DNA of 64,000 nucleotides. It comes from Dermatophagoides farinae. Its lineage: Eukaryota > Arthropoda > Arachnida > Sarcoptiformes > Pyroglyphidae. How positions within the stretch are numbered: position 1 is the stretch's first letter; each line of letters begins with the position of its first letter. Positions 1 through 11,295 of this stretch are shown here, piece after piece. The stretch lies in assembly GCF_024713945.1 (NCBI RefSeq), contig NC_134679.1, positions 3,477,001 to 3,541,000 on the forward strand. Reading direction: 5' to 3'. The notes under the pieces are model-generated. The model saw only the letters and a list, made by a program, of their open reading frames with translations. It made no database searches and was not told the DNA's origin. The translations under genes and the position numbers were made by a program.

Positions 1-412
1 GTTCGAATTTATTCAGATAAATTTCCGAATCTCTTGTCAGACCCGAATCACGAACATTACCATTGAGACAATTGAGCAATGTAGTTTTTCCAGCACCGGA
101 TGGCCCCATAAATCCGGTTAGGTGATGATATTCAAGTGTTCCATTGAGTCGACGTAGTAATACTTTGCTGGTTTGTTTTGTAGGCAGGAAGAAACGTTTC
201 TTTTTTATTTCAAATCGAAGATTCCGCCATGCAAGACAAACATTGGTTTGTGAATCAATATCCAAACTAATATCGGATGTTTTTGATTTTGTTGTTGTGG
301 TACTATTATTGCTAGTCACTGATTTATCATCATCATTTTGCGAAGATGATGATGATGATGATGATGAAAGGAAAAGTTTTGTCCTTAATAATTTTGGCGA
401 TGTAGGCGACAT
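1..412 (-). CDS. ABC transporter, ABCG (White/Scarlet-type) half-transporter, N-terminal part; continues off the left edge
   Basis: The reading frame is open from an ATG at 412 to the window edge, giving about 137 residues. After a Ser- and Asp-rich, probably disordered N-terminus (residues 1-55) comes the start of the nucleotide-binding domain (VCLAWRNLRFEIK). It is followed by a textbook Walker A loop, GPSGAGKTTLLNCLNG, at about residues 103-118. A nucleotide-binding domain placed before any membrane segment, with this Walker A flank, is the ABCG arrangement. Such half-transporters dimerise in membranes and move sterols, lipids, pigments precursors or xenobiotics. The signature motif, Walker B and membrane domain lie outside the window, so the subfamily and substrate cannot be told. 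The ATG is the first in frame and is followed by (TCA)n coding for Ser. Confidence 0.85.
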   Translation of the reverse strand, partial: MSPTSPKLLRTKLFLSSSSSSSSSQNDDDKSVTSNNSTTTTKSKTSDISLDIDSQTNVCLAWRNLRFEIKKKRFFLPTKQTSKVLLRRLNGTLEYHHLTGFMGPSGAGKTTLLNCLNGNVRDSGLTRDSEIYLNKFE

Positions 413-2294
413 TGTTATTGCAATTTAATTAATCACTAATAATTGATTACTTCTTTTGAAAATTGAGTCGAAAATTGAACAAATGATGAAAAAAAAATTC
501 AATATTCAAACGAATTCATCAAACTATATTGTGATGGCAATTTGCAAAAAGAGATGTTATATTGATAACTGATGTCTGTGATCATTGTTAGTTGTCGTCG
601 TTGTTGTTCATGGATAGTCAACTTTGATTTGACGAGCCGTATTGAACATGATCAAAGGTTTTATGTTGAATGAATGGATATTGTTGCCGCTGCTGTTGTT
701 CGATGTCGATATACATCATTATCATTCTTGTCGTTTTGCTATGATGCTATCAAATAAATTTTAATTGAAATGAGAAATCAACAAACCGACGAAAAAATTT
801 ATGGGTTGTACAAAGAGAATCACATCACATCACATTATAATTGATCAATGAACGATCAAGTGGATTTTTAACACACCTAAGAAATTCATAAAATATTCGT
901 AGAATGCACGATTGACATATACACAAAATACGATGCACAAACATCAACCAACAAGTGGCATCATGAAAATGGTTCATTGTCATTGTCAAGGTAAATATTG
1001 CATTTGATGATAAGAAACAAATACATGTTGAAAGGAATAATAAACACACACATATGTAGATATAATACACACGTCACTTATTCGTTCATCTCCTCCTATT
1101 TAACAAATTCTTTATGTCGCATGTTATTGTCGCACATGAATTTACAAACATCAAAGTACAGCTGTTGCCGGTTTTTTGTTTGTTTCCCAATATACAAATA
1201 TTGACACTAAAATATATAGCTTTGCTTTGTGAATTGTTTTTCTTTGAAATTCAAAGATGATGATGATAATGATAAATAAGAGGTATCACCGGTAGTTTCC
1301 GTTGAGTTATGTTTTTTTTTTTATTCGAAAGAAAGATAAAATCAAAGTTGTTAATTTCGCTTGAAGAGTGTGAAAGCGATTGCAAGATGACAAAAAAATA
1401 TATAATTCTCAGTGGGAAATCCAGATATTGTTGTTTTCATCAATCATTGTGAATCTGTTTTGATCGGATTCGGAATTTATCAATCAATATATATATTAAT
1501 TAATGCTTAATTCGATCGATTTGATAATCATTATTTTTCAAGATATAAATGTTTGAGATATTTGTTTCGATGTTGTTGTTGTTGTTGCTTTCGTTGAAAT
1601 ATATTCAAAACAAACAGGCTTACAGACAAATAAATCAGATAGAAAAAAGCATATGATTTGAAAATGAAAAAATATTGTCACGTTTAAAATTATTTTCAAT
1701 TATTAAAACAAAACGTATTTCGCTGCCCACAATGATGTCACGTAATGGTCGATCGATCAATCGGTAAAAAAAACTTGTTTCACTTACAAAAATGAACTGG
1801 AGAGTTTTTGAATGACACGTTTGGATTAAAAAAACCGGGAAATACACTTGGCATTTGGATGAATTTATCTGTACACTAAGAAGTATTAGTAGCACATTTT
1901 TCCTGGAAAAATCACACCAATCCACCACATCATCCTATCCATAGTTGAATCAAGGTAGTTGATAATGTTATTTTATGTTGATCCAAAATTCATTCTACGA
2001 CTTTTATTCGAAACATTCTAACCCTTCAAATGTACACTGTATGTCTGTCTGCATGTTTGTTTGTTTGTTTGTTTGCCGGATTCACCTGTACATTTTTGTT
2101 GTTGTTAATGGATTCGATGGATCCAATAGATAATATCACATGACTCTCATGAACAATAACAACAAAAACAACAACAACGACAAAAACAACAACGAGTTTC
2201 TGGACAATCTTATGATTTTTTTTTTTGGTTTCCTCACATGCATACATGTTTTTTCTTGTAATTTTCATTTTCCATTAAAGTATTTGAACATTGA

Positions 2295-2315
2295 TGTGTG
2301 TGTGTGTGTGTGTGT
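2295..2315. repeat. (TG)n microsatellite
   Basis: Uninterrupted TG dinucleotide run of about 10 units inside the large spacer. Confidence 0.9.
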
Positions 2316-2769
2316 TTATTTGTTTGTATCTGTACAAATAACAATTTGGATCGGAAGAGATTCGGAAATGAATAATAATTTTTAGAAGAGTCTATGCAAA
2401 CAGACACATAAAGAGATACAACCGAAGATTGTTCCAGAAAGACTACTACGTAAAACATGTCTTTCTCTTTTACATCTTCATTTCCCGGGTAATGATGGTC
2501 CCGGACACGGACATTGAAACGGAAAATCCGTTTGCTCGTCGTCATTCATTTGTATAAGCATGTTTTTTTTGTGATGGAAATTTTTTTCCAATCTACTTAA
2601 AATAAATAATTTTTCCATCTAGTTTGTTCGTTAAACACAATGATCTGATCGACGGTGATTGATTAATGTTGTCGATCGATCGTTGTGTTGATTATCCGTC
2701 AATGCAGTCAGAAGAAAAAAAAATGAACGTCTATCCTCATTTCATTTTAGTATTTTGTCGGGTAATCAT

Positions 2770-2794
2770 AATGATGATGATGATGATGATGATA
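2770..2794. repeat. (GAT)n / (ATG)n trinucleotide run
   Basis: About eight GAT units. This is the commonest microsatellite class in the window; related runs occur at 22186-22203, 40647-40669 and 55307-55328. Confidence 0.85.
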
Positions 2795-4958
2795 ATTGCC
2801 TTTCGGGTATTGATTGCCATATAACCAAAATGTTTAAATATGTGTTTGACGCCATATCTAATTGTAACAAATATTTACACAAATTTATTTGATTTTTTTT
2901 TTGACTTGAAGATCTTAAAAAAAATTTATATATTGAGATTCATAACAACAGAAGTGTATGAACGATGATGATGATATCAACGAGAAAAAAGATATTTTTT
3001 TCATGCAAAAAAAAATCCTTCCATAATCATTTAAATAGGAAATGGTAAATAAGTGCGATGGCAATAGGACCCATTCGAAAAAGAAAAGAAAATTTTCTTT
3101 TTCAACATCATTTTTTACTATTTGCTATGATTTTATCGTTGTAATCACCATCCTCAGTTATTCAATATTTGAAAAAAATTTCTCGCATTAAATTTTTTTT
3201 GTGAAAATAATAATAAAAAATGAAAACGTTGTTGTCGATGATTTCTCTCTGTCTCTCTTGACATAAATTTCTTGTTGTCCAATCGTTGTTCAAAAAAAAA
3301 CAGAAAAAAACCGATCGATTGGTCGTAATCATCGACAAAAATGGTGACCACCTGACAAAAAAAAACATCGATACGGTCGATGTGAAAACAAAAAACAACA
3401 GAAAATGAATGAAGAATGATTGAATGAGAAAGTGAGAGATGATGTTAATTGAGAAGATTGAATCGTCAAAAAAAAATGTAAAATGGGAAAAACACTAAAC
3501 TTCCTTGAAATGAAGTGGAAGGCAAAAAAAAATCACTGCCGATATTTCCGTTTTGCCTACCTGTCTGTCTCACTGTATGCTTGTCCCGTGTGTATACATA
3601 CGCACTATTTATTATTTTATAGGTTTCTCAACATCATCATTGTGGATGGATTAGAAAATTCGGAAAAAAAATTATTTTTCTAAAAAGTATTTCTTTTTTT
3701 TGAAACTATTTTTTGATACATGATTGTATATAGGATATGATATGATCAATATGTCAAAGAGAAGAAAAACAAATTTGAAATTTTTATTTCAAATGAAATT
3801 TGTCATCCTTGAAATGGATCAATGAAAAACAAGATAATCATTATCAACAACATCATCATCATGTGGACTTTATTATTATTATTATTTTTTAAATGGTGGC
3901 ATTCATTTGATATTGGTATATTAATATTAATTTTGTCAAATTCAATATTAAAAAAAAAAAAAAATAATAAATAAACCAAATCGAATATGAAATAAATTTT
4001 ATCAGAAAAAAAAATAAAAATGCAATCAATACAAGTTCAATGTCAATGAATGAAATTTTTTTCCCTTTGATTTATTGAATAGAATTCAAGGTAAGAATTT
4101 TTTTTCAATTTTTCCATTTTTTAATTTAAAATTCACCTGTTGCGTTCTATTTTTCCATTTTTTTTCTTGATTCTTAATGTAGATATAGATGTGAAATCCT
4201 AATCCTATAACGTCCAAATATCGATCCTTTTTATCAGTTTGCAATGCAATAAGCATTTTTTTTCGATAGTAAAAGCTTATTACATTCATGGTTTTTACTA
4301 TTATTATTTTGGATTTTATTTTGTTTCACACATTTTACATGAAAAGTAAATGACGTAAATTTGGCAATTTTTTTTGGGCAAACGACTACTGTACTGAATG
4401 AATTGGTGTTGATAGATGGAAGCCACATATTACTATTAGTTACCTATGATAAAATCAAAACTCTATCATTTTATCCGGCTTGAAAGCAATCGGAATTTAT
4501 GACTGTTTGATTTATTGACAAACAATCAATATTTGATGTCGTCATCAATGAATAATCATAGTCATCTACTGATATAACAAATATTTACACATATCTAATC
4601 TATCTAACATTTTTTATAGTGCTAAAGTTCCAAGAAAAACAGAATTTGCATACAGCAAAGACTGTCAAATAAAATTGCCCAAGTAACAATTTAAATTCAA
4701 TGAAACAATAAAACAAAAAGTAAAAAAATAAAAGTCATTTTGGGAAAATTTAAAAAATTCATCACTTGAATCATTTACATCACCATCATCACATGGAGCA
4801 AAAACAAATGATTCAATGAATTGATTTATTCAATTTGAAACAATTTTCCCACATAAATATTAGTTATTATTATTGTAATTTTTGTGAAAAGAATAAAAAT
4901 AAATAAAACATCATAAATAATTGCCATCTTTCATGATTCTTTACTACACGTGATCAAA

Positions 4959-7293
4959 TCATTCATCGTTTGTTGATGATTTTGTACCTTCAATTATGCG
5001 ATCTAATTCAGCTTGTACATCACGGGTACGTAATGATTCGACAGCCGTTGATGATGCTGAATTGGGTGTTGTGACACCAGATTGGCTATTACGAACAGAT
5101 CCAGATGAATTACCACTACTAGGTGTACTACTGTTTCCTCCTGATCCTCCAACCGATTTTCGGCTCAATAGTGAGTTGAAAAACGTTTGCAAAACACGCT
5201 CACCACCGGGTGATGCTTTACCGGATGCATCAAGAAAAGCAGCCGCAGCAGCTGGACTAGCGCTATGACTTGATGGTGTTTGATGTGATTGTCGACGATC
5301 TGATTTATTGGCCGATCCACCACTGTGGGTACCAGTATTACCACCAACCGGTGTCGCTGTATTGGACGATGATGATTGACTACCACCAGTGGGGGTACCT
5401 CGAAGTGGCTGCATTAGTGACTAAAAAATAATTAAAAATTATTATTAAAAAGAAATGCCAAAATTTACCGTGTTAGTAATATTGGATGGAACCTGTTGAT
5501 TCAGTTGTGTTCGTAATTTCATCAAAAAAATCTGATCATCTTCGGAAACAATTTCCGGCTCTTTCATAGTAGGCTATGTCAAAAAAAAAATGAAGAAAAT
5601 GTATGATTAATTAGATATTCTTGAAAGATCTTTTTGTTAAATGGAGAAAACATAAGAGTCAGTTTCAAAATGTTTCATCAAAATGTTCAGGAGAACGAAA
5701 GTATATGAAAAAGGCGCATCATTCTGATTTAGAATAAAGTATTAAAATAAAAAACATATTCATATTAACTTACATTAACATTATGTGGTGGCATTATCAC
5801 ATCATTATAATTATCATCAGGTGAAAATGATTGTATATTGTCATAAAGAATGGAAATTTTTTTCTCATTATCCCAACCAGATGGTCTAATTGAAATAAAT
5901 AAGATGATGATGATTTACAAGAAAAAACAAGAGTTTGTAACTTACATAAAAATAGCATCCTTTTCGACCACCAATGCTGGAGTTTTGAATTTTAATCCAT
6001 AAATCCGATGTATAAGAAATTTATATAATAGATCACAATTTTTGTTTATCTTAGCAGAAACATACATCAAAGTTGCGCCATCTACAAACAAAACAAAAAA
6101 ATGATGTGGTTAAATTATTATGGGTGCAAAAAAATCACACAATTTCTCTCAATTTGATAATATTCAGTTTTTTTTCACATCAGATCATTATAAAAATTCA
6201 TATGAGGTCTGTAGCATAATCGTCAAATTTCATCACAAAATAAATAAATAAATCATTCACACAAAATTACTTACATTGAAGACAAAATTTTCTAGCATAT
6301 TGTTGTATGAAATCGAAATGTTCCTCACGAAAATCATAATCTTTTTCCAATGTAGACATATAATCTGTTTTTGTAATGGCTACGACTATGTCCAGGCCAA
6401 GATTATGTGATAGTACATCAGAAGGTAATGGATCTCGTTCAGGTTCGATATGATCAATTGGAATGCCATTATTACCGGTTGTGGATGTTGTTGAGTGATC
6501 ACCATTTTGCGAACGACGCATCGAAGTTAATCCTTCTATTTCATCACCAGGTGAAATGTAATCCTGGAATCGTCGTGTATCTAAATAAGAAAATAAATTC
6601 AAATTTATCAAATATAATTTTTTACAAAAAAAAAACAAATGATTCAATCATAATTATCACAGTCAGTTTTTACGTATTATTATCATAGAATTAAAATCAT
6701 GACAGGTCTGTGTAAAATAACTCATCATTTATACAAGTATTGAATATTTTTTTTTTTTTGAAAAAAACACTTATCGATAACTTACTTTTATCTTGATATT
6801 CTTTAAATTTTTTCGAATCCAAATTTAAATTTTGTACATGTTTTTGTAGACAATTCATCCAATACTGAAGTGAATTCATCATCTCCCATGGTTTAGTCAT
6901 TGAACATACAACAAGTATGGTTGTATCTTCAAAATTATCTTTATTCAATGCGAATCTTAACAATTGAGATTTCCAATTATAATTGCCATCCAATATCCAT
7001 ACACCACATTGTGTCTGTTCATCTCGATATTCATCACGAACCATTAGATAATGATATTCAAGTCCGGATCCTTTGCACGTTGTATCGATGCCTTGCATCT
7101 TAGCAATGAGTGATGATTTACCAGAATCATTGTCACCGAGTACAAGAATAGATTTATTCGAAGGTAATTTATTCGTTGCAGTCTGTTGAACTTGTTTCAA
7201 TATTGATGACCAAATGTCACGATCAGTCGGTTCAATCGAATCATTAACATTCGATGATAGAGAGTTTTGAGCACTGTTACGATATGGTGCCAT
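4959..7293 (-). CDS. Dlic: Cytoplasmic dynein 1 light intermediate chain
   Basis: Six exons on the minus strand: 7293-6786, 6580-6275, 6081-5946, 5885-5774, 5573-5469 and 5420-4959. All have GT-AG borders and join in phase to 542 residues, the usual length for this family. The N-terminal half is the Ras-like G domain with a P-loop [16 protein letters not shown] (about residues 53-68). Diagnostic family stretches follow: [12 protein letters not shown], then [28 protein letters not shown], split here as [11 protein letters not shown] and [15 protein letters not shown], then [20 protein letters not shown] and PSGWDNEKK. Exon 5 carries [16 protein letters not shown]. The C-terminal exon is a Ser/Gly-rich tail of the kind that binds cargo adaptors. 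The protein is the adaptor-binding subunit of the dynein motor for retrograde transport. The start ATG faces the next gene across a 515-bp gap. Confidence 0.96.
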
Positions 7294-7808
7294 GTGCTCA
7301 ACTCAACAGCTACAATGTGTAGAACCGGAACCAAAAACACACACGTGGCATGGACAGACGAACAGAAAACGACTTGTTGAAACTTTTCCACTGAAAAAGG
7401 ACAAAGTCTCAAGAAAGTTTCCAAAAAAAAAAATGCTCGATTAATCTAATTATAATTCAAATTTTATAAATTAAAATCTAATGTCTGATTTATAGCTTCA
7501 AGATTTTTATCATGAAACTTATAAACCTGATCCGAAAAAATTAAAATTCAAAACCTAATAAAATTCCGCACACAAAAAACAAAAACAAGGCGTTGCTATT
7601 GCTCGCTTTTGCTATCGATTTTATCGATGATGTCGTTTATCACATTTTTAGAGAATTTTCTCTCGTGTTCTTTCATGCAATTGATGCATATGATTTTTAA
7701 ATTAAATTTTCAGATTTGTATTGAAAATTTCTATCCATTATATCGATAATAATGAGCTCATTAATTAATCATCAAAAATTATAATCATCATTTTAAATTA
7801 AAATTTTT
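7294..7808. promoter_or_regulatory. Divergent intergenic region, probable shared promoter
   Basis: The two flanking genes start head to head, 515 bp apart (ATG at 7293 minus, ATG at 7809 plus). The region is AT-rich and has no other coding sign. A shared bidirectional promoter is inferred from the arrangement alone; I found no convincing core motif. Confidence 0.4.
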
Positions 7809-9934
7809 ATGATGGTGATTCAATTTTTATCTTTAGTACAAGCAAAAAAATTGATTTCACAAGGAAAATTTTTTTTCAAGACAAACTTGTGTTGGAATCG
7901 CCTGTTATCATCATCATCATCATCATCCTCTGGTTCTGGCGATGATCTATCATCGGACCAACCGGCAATATCACAACAACAAGTCAAGACTTCTGGTCTA
8001 AAATTTCAAAATGTGTTGAATTATTTGGAAAAATCTGTTCGATTGTTTGTCGGTGACGTTAATAGTGAAGAATATCGAGAATTCGATCAGGCTTTAAGCA
8101 TAGTTCGTTCTAGTCTTGAATCAATGCCCGAATTTCATCAACGAATCGACAAAATCGATGATGGAACACTTGTTGATTCACAAAAATTATTACGCGATCG
8201 CTTTTTACAAAGTCGTTCGTCGATTCTAGCCGATGGATCAATTTCTTGTCTAATATATCCTGACCTAGGTCTTTGGAATAAAATTTTACCTGAGAAATTT
8301 TTACTTGATTTTATGGTCGCAACTATATTGGGCGCTTTAGACTATCTAGAAAATGGCGAAAATCTTCACTATTCTCGGGTGCCTTCATTAGGACATGATT
8401 ACATTGAAGAATCTAGGCCATCTAATCAACAACAAACGAAAACAAATTATATTATTATAGCTTATGGCTGGAATCATTATCTTATTGATCTGGGACAATT
8501 TGAAAATTCTTACCAAGCCTTGTGGCAGATTCTCAAATTTTTATTTGAACAATCATCCACGTCAATGTTAAAAAATCCTTTCCCTATGGGTGTCTTATCC
8601 ACATTGCCTCGAAATGATTGTATGTACGGTTATAAATTTTTAAACCAATCGGACCTGCAAAAACTTCGACAATCAAAATTATTGATTTCTATCGAAAAAC
8701 TCGATATGATTCCTCAAGAAACGGACAATGTAGAACGTGATCATCGTATAGGTTTGATGGCCAAACAGATTCTATTGTCAAATGAAGAAAACATTGGCAA
8801 TCGATGGTACGATAAATCCTTACAAATGGTATTTGTATTGAACAAAAATTTCAATCAACTTTATTCACATGGCCTTTGTTTTGAGCAATCACATGCTAAA
8901 ATTGAATCCATTCTACAATTAATGGATCATTCCATTAAATTTCTGACAAAATTTAAGGTATTTGAATTGGCACATGAGAATTTGAATGCTTTAAATAAAT
9001 AATTTCGTTTTTACAGCCAAAAACCGAAGAAGAATATACATCTCGAGATATACAATTTAAAAAACTTCAAATATTTGATTCCAAATCCAAACGATTAACC
9101 GAGATCATAAATCAGGCTACAAATCATTTTGCAATGGAAAAATACTTGAATATCTGTTCAAATCGATATTTTCAATTGTCCATGCTTCAGTTCGTTGATT
9201 ATGGATTAGATATGTTGGAAAAAGAATTTCAATTATCTGCCGAGGATTGGATACAAATTTCTTTCAATTTTACCTTGTATAAATTAACTGGAAATATACG
9301 ACCGTGTTATCAACGTTTTTTACCAAACGGAGATGGTGCAGAAATCTGGTTTCAATGTTTGAATCAGGAAATGTTAGACTTTTTCCATGAACCGAATGAT
9401 CGACAAAAATTATTACTAGCATTGGAATCGTTAAAATTTCATCGTGAAATATTAATGCCTGAAGATTCGTCTTCAAAAGAATCCCAAAACATTGAATCTA
9501 TTCTTCTAGGTTAGTATTTTTTTTCTATTAATTAATTTTTCAATTAATTAATTTTATATGAAAAGTCTATCAAAATTTAGCAAAACTTTCTTTTGGTTTG
9601 GACCAGAATAAATCATATCCAGATTCAATGATGGCCAATATAGACTCATTATTTAAATTGAAATCAATAAGACGATTACGACGATCAACAGCTCAGATAA
9701 CTACATTGAAACCTGCTCAAAATTATTATGATTGGCATTTGGTTACTAATGGCCATTCATATTATGATCATCGTATTCAATTTAACCGCACATTTAGCTT
9801 CTAATCAAATGCATTTCACATTGACAATGTTACGCTGTGGCAGTGAACCACAATTGCGTAATATTTCTGTAGATAAGATTTTGTATGAATTAGGTAGGTC
9901 ATTGAGGCAAATAAAAAATATATTTCAAAATTAA
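7809..9934 (+). CDS. Carnitine O-acyltransferase-like protein, probably catalytically dead; frame breaks near the C-terminus
   Basis: Exons 7809-8957, 9017-9509 and 9581 to about 9934 join in phase across two 60-70-nt introns. The protein of about 650 residues has the choline/carnitine acyltransferase fold. Seen: a basic, hydroxylated N-terminus that could be a mitochondrial presequence, LEKSVRLFVGD, the block GLMAKQILLSNEENIGNRWYDKSLQ, and the core strand SHGLCFEQSHAKIESILQLMD. In active enzymes that strand reads (F/Y)EH(A/S), and its His is the catalytic base that lets acyl groups pass between carnitine and CoA; here it is Gln. The usual TYES...HGRTE segment is also blurred (KLTGNIRPCYQRF). 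Near 9740-9785 the frame must change to go from LVTNGHS to the family-like end NLTAHLASNQMHFTLTML. Either this is a non-catalytic relative, a gene starting to decay, or one base is wrong in the assembly. It does not look like close CRAT, CROT, CPT1 or CPT2. Confidence 0.75.
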
Positions 9935-9982
9935 TTTGTAATTGCAACATTCAAGACTGAATTTCAAGACTAAAATTCAAAA

Positions 9983-10160
9983 AAAAGTTGGAGGTGGAGG
10001 GGTTAACATTTATTACTTTGACTGTATAAATTTTTTCCCATTTTTTTATCGTAACTATTTTCTATGCTTCTTCTTCACTTCTCTGTTTTGAGAGTGATAT
10101 TATTTGAGTTTAATAAAACTTGAATTCAATAAATTCAAAAAAAATGAAGGTGGAGGGGTT
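9983..10160 (-). repeat. Two degenerate echoes of the neighbouring tRNA-Ala 3' half
   Basis: Read on the minus strand, AACCCCTCCACC occurs at about 10160-10146 and 10004-9991. Each copy is followed within a few bases by a run of eight T. The intact tRNA gene at 10183-10292 ends in the same way (GAACCCCTCC, acceptor stem, T6). The two echoes also share the flanking TTTTTTTTGAATTT. They look like decayed partial copies of the tRNA end plus terminator. Confidence 0.55.
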
Positions 10161-10176
10161 CAAAGGGTAGGGGAGG

Positions 10177-10182
10177 AAAAAA
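10177..10182 (-). terminator. Pol III T-run terminator of tRNA-Ala
   Basis: Six T in a row on the minus strand directly after the discriminator base. Confidence 0.8.
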
Positions 10183-10292
10183 TGGAGATGGAGGGGTTCG
10201 AACCCTCGACCTTTTACATACTTGTAAATAAACAGCCGGAAACTGATTGATTTGATGCAAAGCAAACGCTACTACCACTGAGCTACATCCCC
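10183..10292 (-). tRNA. tRNA-Ala (anticodon UGC) with a 37-nt intron
   Basis: The minus strand from 10292 folds as a cloverleaf. The acceptor stem GGGGATG pairs with CATCTCC (one G:U), and the discriminator is A. The A-box-like TAGCTCAGTGG and a perfect T arm, GAGGG-TTCGAAC-CCCTC, are present. The anticodon stem TTTGC pairs with GTAAA only if 10255-10219 is removed, which leaves loop TTTGCAT with anticodon TGC at 10259-10257. The break falls after position 37, the standard site for nuclear tRNA introns. The spliced RNA would be 73 nt. T6 follows the gene directly (10182-10177), as a Pol III terminator should. One oddity is an extra T in the 3' side of the D stem (GTAGC instead of GAGC). The alternative is a tRNA pseudogene, but the intact A and B boxes, T arm and terminator favour a real gene. 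Confidence 0.8.
10219..10255 (-). other. Intron of tRNA-Ala
   Basis: 37 nt between anticodon-loop positions 37 and 38. Without its removal the anticodon stem cannot form. Confidence 0.65.
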
Positions 10293-11295
10293 ATTGAATA
10301 AAGGAATGAGCGGAATTCCATAAAAATAGTGGTAATTGCAGGGAAAAATATGGAGTTACCAAGTTTGTGAACGATTCACACACCTGTACACTACTACAGT
10401 AAAAGAAAAAATTGGGGCCTTTGAGGAGGTTGAAGCTTAATAAAGCAAAATAGTTGGAAAAATGGTCAACACTTTTTGAATAACTTTAAAAACCACTATC
10501 CCATTGAATTACATTGTCTGCCATAGACTTTACATTAGTCACAATGCTTTTTCAATGGAAGAATCTACTCAAATACTTCCAAATTTTCAGCAACGTCATG
10601 GTCAATTCCACTGAACGAATCCAAAGATTCCAGTTCTTTGAAAGCTTCGGGATAGGCACTATCGGTTTCATTATCATTATCACTCTCCGAAGCGTTATAA
10701 TTAAAATTATTATAGTCATTTTCGCTGTCGGATTCATTGTCATCATGGTCACTGTCATTGTCTGATTCGTTATAATCATTGTCCGAATCGATAACAATGA
10801 CATTGTTAATACATTAAATTTTGTTGCCATCAAAGTTTTTGTTAATATTATTTTACTCGCTTATTAATTCGCAAATTCTTCTATCACATCATCAAAACAA
10901 ATTGTTTTGACTCAATTGACAAAATAGCCAAAGAACTGAATCTTTCTTGGCTCAACGTCGATCGCCGCAGATGTATAATCAAATTCAAATTGATTGATAA
11001 TTCAAATCGTCAACAAAACGGCATCAAACGAAATCGTGGAAGAAAAATGATGGAAATTTTCAAATAAAATTTGATTTGAATTTTTATTTCAGAGAAAATA
11101 GGATAAAAACAAGGATATGATATATGCTTTTATCAAAATATATATAGTTTCAGAAGTCAGATCAGAAGAATAAAAGTCATTTGTTTTTTTTCTTAACATA
11201 TAAATGATTAAGACAATAGCTCAATGGCAATTGGTCAAAAAAAAAAAAAAGAATCGAATCGTTATATGATCATCCAAAATTCGTTTTTTCCAATT
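10293..11295. other. Spacer with an acidic open stretch and a helix-turn-helix-like fragment
   Basis: This lies between the tRNA gene and the LITAF gene. On the minus strand 10814-10565 is open without an ATG and codes for an Asp/Asn/Ser/Glu-rich, low-complexity stretch (DSDNDYNESDND...), probably a by-product of (GAT/AAT) repeats. A separate plus-strand fragment at 10846-11058 is listed on its own. No complete gene was seen. Confidence 0.4.
10846..11058 (+). pseudogene. Possible remnant of a transposase-type helix-turn-helix (weak)
   Basis: This open stretch of about 70 codons lacks an ATG. It contains FDSIDKIAKELNLSWLNVDR followed by a basic segment ending NGIKRNRGRK. The order IAKELN-x-S-x(4)-V then a short Lys/Arg-rich GRK tail resembles the paired-like helix-turn-helix and GRPR-type linker of Tc1/mariner or pogo transposases. 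There is no catalytic domain nearby and I see no terminal inverted repeats. It may equally be chance. Confidence 0.25.

Larger units (their letters stand above)
413..4958. other. 4.5-kb AT-rich spacer, no gene recognised
   Basis: This lies between the 5' end of the ABCG gene and the 3' end of the dynein light intermediate chain gene. Short open frames on both strands (up to about 100 codons) are built from poly-A/T, (CA)n and (GTT)n translations and show no protein family. The part next to 412 should hold the ABCG promoter and 5' UTR. Nothing else was identified. Confidence 0.5.

Noticed and set aside
144-428. 94-codon plus-strand frame with an Asp-rich stretch
   Set aside because: Antisense shadow of the ABCG N-terminus; the Asp run is the reverse of its Ser codons.
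2026-2545. Overlapping frames on both strands around the (TG)n run
   Set aside because: Low-complexity Val/Thr-His or Asn/Lys translations of microsatellites; no family and no splice-linked partner.
3154-3398. Two overlapping minus-strand frames
   Set aside because: Phe-rich translations of A/T runs without domain.
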